Of a stretch of 64,000 bases of DNA, positions 57,104 to 64,000 are shown piece after piece. The position numbers and the translations under genes were made by a program. The stretch covers positions 58,845,676 through 58,909,675 of the forward strand of contig CM049316.1 in assembly GCA_026874595.1 (NCBI GenBank), in the 5' to 3' direction. Source of the DNA: Sipunculus nudus. Lineage: Eukaryota; Annelida; Sipuncula; Golfingiida; Sipunculidae. Every line of letters begins with the position of its first letter. Position 1 is the stretch's first letter. The notes under the pieces are model-generated. The model made no database searches. It was given only the letters and a program-made list of their open reading frames with translations, and had not been told where the DNA came from.

Positions 57104-58519
57104 AAAGGGGACAAGAATTTCGACTCATTGTCATGGATCCTTGTCATATTGTTGAGCAACCATATTAAAAATTAAATCTATGTGATAATGGATATACTAT
57201 GTGTAAAAGTCTTCATGGTAAGATTGCAACAAAGAAAATGTGAAAATTGCAAAATATCAGCCTCACGAAAATGAAGGCAACCACAGTAATATACCTGGTA
57301 AGACATCGGGGATTTTTTGTGTCACTTTTGTATCCTTATTGTGAATAATTGTTATATCTAGCAGTCAGTCTTAACTGTTAATAAATTTTATTTTATTTAT
57401 AAATTGAGGCCTATGTATTTGTTAAATGAAAATGGTTTAAACATTTGAAATTTTGTGATCTGGATCAACCTACTTGTATCTGGGTCGCCCCCCCCCCCCC
57501 CCCCTTCACCCCCCCCCCCTGTCTTTTTAGCTTGCCCGAGCATTTTGTTTGTTTGTGTGCATGCCTGTTTGTGTTTATGTGTGCATAATCTGGGGTTATA
57601 TCGGTGAAAGGTTAGTGTGATTGAGAAGCTTGTGTACTGTGGGCCTGGCACTATTGTTACATAAGATTGGAGAGTGAGGTCGATCTGTTACACCAAAGGT
57701 TGCCAGAGAGTAGTATTGAAAATTGTTTTAAATCTTATCTGATGTTTGAAAGAAAAGAAATTATTGATTATTTTTTTAATTATTTCATTAAATTCTCTAC
57801 CATATGCAAATAAAGGTAGTGCTTTCTTACTCTTCTATTTGGGCATGGTTAAACCAACACTCATAATATAACGTAAGTTTTCGGTAACACTGCAAGGTCA
57901 AGGTTACATCCTCGTTGTTCGAACTTTTTTAACTGCTGATGGTTCAGTTATGTTAGTTTGTGTCTCCTTTTCTGTGTTTTTCCAACAAAGTCAGATTTTT
58001 TTTCTCCAAATAACAAATGACTTCTTTGTATGTCCAGTAATGATACATAATCAATTGTGATCATCAGTTACTCAAAAATGGAATCATTTAAATCCATTAT
58101 GAAAAAGTGATCAATTGATTGATCACACAATGCTGATACAAAGGTATTCATAATTAAAGGCTGCTTGATATTGGTATATATATCTATGTATGACTGTTAT
58201 GTGTATATTTCAATGTATGTATGTTTATTTCATTAACAATCAGGCCATTAACAACTGATGATAGTGACTCAGCAGCACCAGGTCTGTGTAATGGACTTTT
58301 AATAACAGAAAAAATTCCACAGACTGCAAGTGTGTCATATACCAGGCCTGTTGTTGTGTTAGTAAACTGTAGTATACAGACAATTCATCACAAATATCGG
58401 TGCTAGAAGTGTATATTTTACATCGCATTGTGTAGCGGCAACAGTAAAATAATCATCATGTGAGTGTGCTGATGATACACTTTACTTGAAAATTTGGTTG
58501 ATAAAAAACCAATCAAAGG
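57104..58519. other. Non-coding stretch with poly-C runs
   Basis: Runs of 17 Cs (57488-57504) and 11 Cs (57509-57519). Otherwise AT-rich, with no persuasive open frame. Confidence 0.55.
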
Positions 58520-58590
58520 GGCAAAGTATAGCTTAAATTATAAGGCGTTCAGTTTCTTAGCTGAAGGTACATGGGTCAAAACCCCACCAT
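58520..58590 (+). mobile_element. tRNA-like SINE head (family B)
   Basis: Box A-like TAGCTTAAATTA (58529-58540) and box B GGGTCAAAACCCC (58573-58585) are 44 bp apart, the spacing of a tRNA. 'caccatagcctcaaagg' follows, as at 5.66 kb and 45.30 kb. Confidence 0.45.
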
Positions 58591-58858
58591 AGCCTCAAAG
58601 GGAGAAAAAAGGTACCAGGGCCTCCAAGGCAAAAAAAGTACTAGCTGGAGCCTCAAAGGCAAGAAAAGAGCCAGAAAAGAACCAGAGCCTCAATGGCAAA
58701 AGAAGTATCACATCCTCAAAAGGCAACACAGTACCAGAGCCTCAAAAGGCAACACAGGACCAGAGCCTCAAAAGGCAACACAGGACCAGAGCCTCAAACA
58801 CAAAAGCACAGATGCCTCAAAGGCAGGAAAAGGTACCAGAGCCTCAAAGCCAAAAATA
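58591..58858 (+). repeat. 26-30-bp minisatellite grown from a SINE
   Basis: About nine to ten units of 'accagagcctcaaaaggcaacacagg' type, the middle ones nearly identical at 26 bp. The first unit is the 'agcctcaaagg' that normally follows box B in SINE family B, which suggests the array expanded from that piece. It gives a 148-codon Lys-rich frame (58571-59014) that is best read as a by-product. Confidence 0.85.
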
Positions 58859-59017
58859 TGCCTGGAATACCTCGGGAAAAATAGGTTATTACAGGATCAC
58901 TCTAACTTCAGTATAGAGAACCTGACACCCAGAAAACAGAAGGCAAAACAGAGGCATGTCATTCTTATCAAAGGGTATCTTTGTTTTGGTTCAGTAGTCA
59001 GTGACACTGTCAGGTAA

Positions 59018-60060
59018 TGGAGGTGCGTGATTTTTTTGGTGTAAAAGTCTTTAGGGATGTTAAAGTTTATGTGAAACCCTGGAATACAGAGAGAATTTGT
59101 TAACACCACAGTTTTGGTGTGAAGACCTACTATTAGAAGAGCAAGCTCCCTTCTTGTGAGGGAAGAAAATTTGGTCTGATCCTGCTCTAATATTCTGCAG
59201 CCTCTTGACCCGGTAATACGGACATTTATAACAGTGTACTGGCCACGCAGAGTTTCTTTTAGTGAGGTCAGTAATACCGTCTCACATGGGATGCTCAAAT
59301 GTGGGAGAAAAAGGGGTTACTATTGATCAGTACCAGCCTGTTATTAACCGCACCTCTCAGGAATGAAGTGTTTTGGTTGAGGATGTCAAAGGTCGCAACA
59401 TGGAGGCCGGTTGTTCCGTAAACTTCAGCCTGGATGGGATGTCTGGTGAAAAGAGAGATCAAACAAAAACAATTATGGGAACTAATCGGAGGATTTAAAA
59501 TTCAGGCATATTACTTACTAAAAACTGGTGATTTTGGTCTTATATTAAATATACAGAATATCCTGTGGCATTTTATCTATTCGTATCCTGTCTCTGATTT
59601 TCCATTTGTTATAAATGTATCAGACTTACAAATATCAATATTTGATCAAATACTTTTACAAAAAAAAAAAAAAATGTTTCTTGCATATTCATCCATTTCA
59701 CTTGGACACACATACATACAGGCAGACAGGGATATGTTATTCCTTTAACAAATTTGATGTTTCTGAGGATGAATACTTTTATGAAAAAAAATTTAAAGAA
59801 AATTATTTATTGCATATTCATCAATTTTGTTCACATGCACATACATTCATATACAAGCAAGCAGACAAGAGTATAAAGTTCAGATTTCATATTCTAGCTT
59901 TTTGGAGATCACTTAAAATTTTGTTTTCATTTAGATAGACAAAAAAAACCCAAAAGAATACAGGACAATTTGTACAGCAGGAGCCACTTCCTAGTTAAGA
60001 GACAGAATGACAAGATGTTCTGTAAAGTGATATTGGGTATACCCCAAAAGCCCTTAACTT
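59018..60060. other. Non-coding stretch
   Basis: GC-richer near 59200-59440 ('gcaacatggaggccggttg'). 'gcatattcatc(c/a)attt' plus 'cacatacattca(g/t)a' words recur about 125 bp apart near 59685 and 59812, a weak local duplication. No gene. Confidence 0.45.
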
Positions 60061-60400
60061 AATAGATGTTTTGGATAACTTCCGCAGTGCTGCTTCAGAC
60101 AGGTGGGTACTGTGCCAGCATATGTGTGCTTTCACCTGCTGGAAATGGACTGTCAGCTCAGGAGGAAACTGCCCAGCAGCTGAACTGTTGCTGTCGCTAT
60201 ATCGGCTTCACAGCCATCTTTTCAGCCCTGATTGGACTGTTAAAATGCTACTCAGCTTGCCTGATTGGTCTGTCAGTGATTATGAAATGGTCCTTCAAAC
60301 TCAATGCAGAAGTCTCCATTTTAATTGTTCCAAGGAGGATATGTTTTTTTCTGTGTTTATTTTGTGTCTGTTTGCAGGATCAGGTTGATGTTATGTGTGT
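60061..60400. promoter_or_regulatory. Island with paired CCAAT boxes
   Basis: CCTGATTGG occurs twice (ATTGG at 60231-60235 and 60264-60268). These are NF-Y-type CCAAT boxes on the minus strand 33 bp apart, the spacing common in cell-cycle promoters. Two overlapping plus-strand frames of 105-112 codons are not recognisable. No TATA box or initiator could be fixed. Confidence 0.25.
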
Positions 60401-61120
60401 ATAGATTTTTAAAATCATCTAATATACCTGAAGTTCCTATTTTACCATCCACAGGAGGTTATGTTTTTGTCAGTGTTTTTAAGTTTGCCAGCAGGATTGA
60501 TTAAACCAGTCTGTGTGTTTCATACATAAAACCCTTTTATATTCATCAGTTGTTGCCCAAAGATTATGAATGAAATGATTTTTCATATTAGTTCTTAAAT
60601 CTCAGTCATGTTTTTCCCAAGAATGTTTGTAGGGTACATAATTCTCAACAAATGACAAATTTTCACAAAAATCAATTCCATTCTGCTAGACTAACCATGA
60701 AAGTCTTTATTTTTGAGAAATCATGAAAACTCATTTTACCTGGAAAAAGGATGAATATTTTACCAGTTATTTTGGTTTACATGCAGTTATTGGCTGATTT
60801 ATTATACAAATGATATAATGCCACACCTCTGTTGACATGTTTTCTAAACAGATGGTGAATAATATAGTGTCACATTATTTTTAAATATTGCTGATGATTG
60901 GATAGTCCTCAGGGGGTGGAAATAAGCTTTACTTTTGGTATATTCAGGAAAAATTCAACCACTCAAGTTAGAGTTGTAGCTAAATATGTTTGGTTCATAA
61001 ATTGTCTTGTAATTTACGTAATTGAAATGTGTCAAACAATATTATCAATTAGGTAGACCTCTGGGGATGTCAGTAGGGAGATGCCCCATTTCTGTGTCCA
61101 TTACCAAGGAAATTAATCGT
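60401..61120. other. AT-rich non-coding stretch
   Basis: AT-rich, no repeats, dense stops. Confidence 0.55.
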
Positions 61121-61210
61121 TATCACTGTGTCTTACAGTAATAAATATTTAGGGAGTATTGGCAGGATTTTCTGCGCATATATAAAGAATGTTTCCGTGG
61201 CTATGATCAC

Positions 61211-61402
61211 ATGCCCACAGTACTGGTTGTACTTCCAGCGCTGTTTCTTGGGGTTTTCTTTCCACCAACAGGTGTTAGCTATCTACCCTTTCAGTCTTCA
61301 TCAAGCGTTGACTATATTGCAAGCTTTTCACAAAGTTTGTGTGATGTTTTTTCCTCTGCTTGTTATGCCAGGAGGAGAGAAGGTTGCTGTTCAGCAGGGT
61401 GA
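61211..61402 (+). other. Candidate exon or small secreted-peptide frame
   Basis: The frame runs from ATG at 61211 to TGA at 61400 (63 codons). It begins with a hydrophobic, signal-like stretch and ends with four cysteines in the order C-C-CC. Alternatively it is an exon: a strong acceptor (GTTTTCTTTCCACCAACAG) ends at 61271 and AGG|gtgagt follows 61398, giving 127 bp. A second acceptor ends at 61371 (27 bp, EERRLLFSR in another frame). The pyrimidine tract itself would create the hydrophobic residues, so the secretion signal may be an artefact. Confidence 0.25.
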
Positions 61403-61674
61403 GTCGTGGCTGCGATTGCAACTGTTTGTCTGCCTCTCTCTTAAGCTTCCGCACTAGCTGTGTATACCACATGTATATATGTAGTTCATTGCTGTCATAT
61501 TTTACAAGCGGGATTAAGTCGCATTTACAGACAAATATTTTGTGTTAAGAATATACAAACTCACAGGGCGTCTGTATTATACACTTTTTTCTGTGCAGTT
61601 TATATAGTTTTGTAGGTAACCTCTAGATTGCAATGCCTGTCTGTGAAGTATTAAGTTATTTTGATCTGACTGAG

Positions 61675-61677
<3 letters not shown>

Positions 61678-61752
<75 letters not shown>
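61678..61752. repeat. Long (TA)n microsatellite
   Basis: A pure TA run of 75 bp, the longest in the window. Confidence 0.97.
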
Positions 61753-61755
<3 letters not shown>

Positions 61756-62718
61756 AGATTTTAGATACATAACTGATAGCACTGCTAGGTTTATCAAACT
61801 TTATTTAATTTTTATTGGTATGTATATTACCCAGTAGAAATTTGTCTTACTATGTTGTCTTGGATATTGAGTTTTAAGAGTTTTCTCATTTAGAATACTG
61901 TACCAGGAATAGGTTATAGGCCTACTATGGAAAAGTGCAGTGTGGGAATCTGAAATGATCTGTTCAGTGGAATACATATATTATTCAGTTTATGTTATTA
62001 AGTGTAGGATATTTGCAATAGAAAATCTTATTTTAATGAAAAACAAATTTATGTAACCTATGTTATCCAAAATTTAATTAATTGTTAATTAATTTAATCA
62101 GGCTTATTAAATAAAATTACAAGAGACAGATTTTCAAATTGGCAAAAGACATCAATTTGGTGTGAAATTATCCATATGAATTTAAGGTCACTAGGTTTGT
62201 GTAGTTGTTAAATATAGCAAATACATATTGAGTTTTCCTTAATTTTCAAGTTTATTAGATATCTTTAAAGAAAACGTGCAAAAGAAATTTACTCTTCAAC
62301 TTTACTCTCCAACTTCAGTTTATTAGATATCTTAATTAAACTGCAAGACACATCAAATTATGTGTTAAATTCCATTTCATTTTCCATATAATTTACTAGG
62401 TATATCAGGACCATGATATTTTGTGGATATTTATGTAAATTAGGTTAGTCAAGTAATTGTCAGTCATGATACTGTATCCCTTGATGCAACTGAGTGTACG
62501 ATGGCTACTAGCGGGTTAACTGTGTGCCTCAGTGCCGTAATAATTGTAAATTGCAAAATGTCTGAGTATTAATTCAAGCAGGTGTTCAGGATGCCCCACT
62601 ACTGTGACTGCACAGAGGTTAGAGTTGTAAGCTGGCAACTATGCCCGCAGGCTGATGAGACTCTTAGTCTTTGAGTGAATTGCGATGGGATCCTTCATTC
62701 ATGTCTGTGCTTTGTACT
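61753..62718. other. AT-rich non-coding stretch
   Basis: 'agtttattagatatctt' recurs near 62247 and 62318, a small local duplication. A GC-richer patch lies at 62480-62690. No gene. Confidence 0.5.
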
Positions 62719-64000
62719 CTGGACAGTTATGATAATTCCAGCTGTTTTCTTAGCCTGTTCCCTTGACATGTTTAGGACAGTTATGATAATTCCCACTGTT
62801 TACTTAGCCTGTTCCCTTGTCATATTTAGGACAGTTATTATATTTCCCACTGTTTTCTTAGCCTGTTCCCTTGTCATGTTTAGGACAGTTATGATATTTC
62901 CCAGTTTTCTTATCCTGTTCCCTTGTCATGTTTAGGACAGTTATGATAATTCCCACTGTTTACTTAGCCTGTTCCCTTGACATGTTTAAGGACAGTTATG
63001 ATAATTCCCACTGTTTACTTAGCATGTTCCCTTGTCATGGTTAGGACAGTTATGATATTTCCCACTGTTTTCTTATCCTGTTCCCTTGTCATGTTTAGGA
63101 CAGTTATGATATTTCCCACAGTTTTCTTATCCTGTTCCCTTGACATGTTTAGGACAGTTATGATAATTCCCACTGTTTTCTTAGCCTGTTCCCTTGTCAT
63201 GTTTTATACAGTTATGATAATTCCCACAGTTTACTGAGCCTGTTCCCTTGTCATGTTTAGGACAGTTATGATAATTCCCACTGTTTTCTTAGCCTGTTCC
63301 CTTGTCATGTTTAGGACAGTTATGATAATTCCCACTGTTTTCTTAGCCTGTTCCCTTGACATGTTTAGGACAGTTATGATAATTCCCACTGTACTAGCCT
63401 GTTCCCTTGTCATGTTTAGGACAGTTATGATAAGTCCCACTGTTTTCTTATCCTGTTCCCTTGTCATGTTTAGGACAGTTATGATAATTCCCACTGTTTT
63501 CTTAGCCTGTTCCCTTGTCATGTTTAGGACAGTTATGATATTTCCCACTGTTTACTGAGCCTGTTCCCTTGTCATGTTTAGGACAGTTATGATATTTCCC
63601 ATGGTTTCTTATCCTGTTCCCTTGACATGTTTAGGAAAGTTATGATAATTCCCACTGTTTTCTTAGCCTGTTCCCTTGTCATGTTTAGGACAGTTATGAT
63701 AATTCCCACTGTTTTCTTATCCTGTTCCCTTGTCATGTTTAAGACAGTTATGATAATTCCTACTGTTTACTGAGCCTGTTCCCTTGTCATGTTTGGACAG
63801 TTATGACAATTCTCACTGTTTTCTTATCCTGTTCCCTTGACATGTTTAGGAAAGTTATGATAATTCCCATTGTTTTCTTATCCTGTTCCCTTGTCATGTG
63901 TAGGCCAGTTATGATAATTCCCACTGTTTTCTTAGCCTGTTCCCTTGTCATGTTTAGGACAGTTATGACAATTCCCACTGTTTTCTTATCCTGTTCCCTT
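62719..64000. repeat. 54-bp satellite, runs off the window
   Basis: About 24 copies of 'ggacagttatgataattccc' plus 'actgttttcttagcctgttc' plus 'ccttgtcatgttta'. Because 54 is a multiple of three and the unit has no stop in one frame of each strand, long frames occur on both strands. The plus period is MFRTVMIIPTVFLACSLV and the minus period MTREQAKKTVGIIITVLN. Occasional indels break them. The right end lies outside the window. Confidence 0.95.

Noticed and set aside
58571-59014. Lys-rich 148-codon frame
   Set aside because: It begins in a SINE box B and runs through the minisatellite; no independent coding evidence.
62719-63978. Frames of 61 to 105 codons on both strands
   Set aside because: Both strands of the 54-bp repeat are open in one frame. 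Indels break the frames repeatedly and no gene context exists.

Overview
The window reads as non-coding genomic DNA of an animal, probably a mollusc or another lophotrochozoan. The background is AT-rich. There is no ribosome-binding or operon layout, no rRNA or convincing tRNA gene, and no open frame resembling a protein I recognise. Stop codons fall at the density expected of introns or intergenic DNA, and most longer open frames lie inside tandem repeats or GC-richer islands. The mollusc guess rests on a hairpin followed by a (GTCC)n tract at 17.3 kb, a repeat style I associate with bivalve and gastropod genomes; I could not check it. The window is best read as a gene desert or a very long intron.

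Layout. 0-16 kb: AT-rich DNA with small GC-richer islands, a two-copy dispersed repeat (3.6-4.0 kb; partner inverted at 55.4-55.8 kb), an element built from 'gactcggactt' motifs (5.83-6.31 kb), a full-length tRNA-derived SINE with target-site duplication (7.37-7.78 kb), and an AGGCC-ended MITE with a nearly perfect terminal inverted repeat (10.59-10.88 kb). 16-19 kb: a TTAA-flanked element and a 2.5-unit tandem repeat led by the hairpin and (GTCC)n. 21-31 kb: a candidate 39-bp microexon, a 41-bp satellite with a 366-bp higher-order period, a diverged segmental duplication (25.0-26.1 and 27.0-28.5 kb) whose second copy is split by another 'gactcgg' element, a 45-bp satellite between the copies, and an 85/96-bp satellite. 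32-49 kb: a GC-rich block at 32.6-33.8 kb, a truncated SINE with a perfect 14-bp target-site duplication, two TTAA-flanked elements and CTCF-like motifs. 50-64 kb: a 1.8-kb 31-bp satellite, a hAT-type MITE, a minisatellite that seems to have grown from a SINE fragment, a 75-bp TA tract, and a 54-bp satellite running off the right edge.

No genes can be said to work together here. What the sequence supports is a record of transposition and tandem-repeat growth, plus GC-richer islands with dense transcription-factor-like motifs. These islands could be conserved regulatory elements or unrecognised exons. A few splice-bounded open stretches (1.24-1.49, 21.615-21.653 and 61.27-61.40 kb) are offered as candidates only. 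No undescribed protein system was found. The most unusual signals are the CTCF-consensus motifs carried partly by a dispersed repeat, the segmental duplication that dates an element insertion, and the satellites whose units are multiples of three bases.
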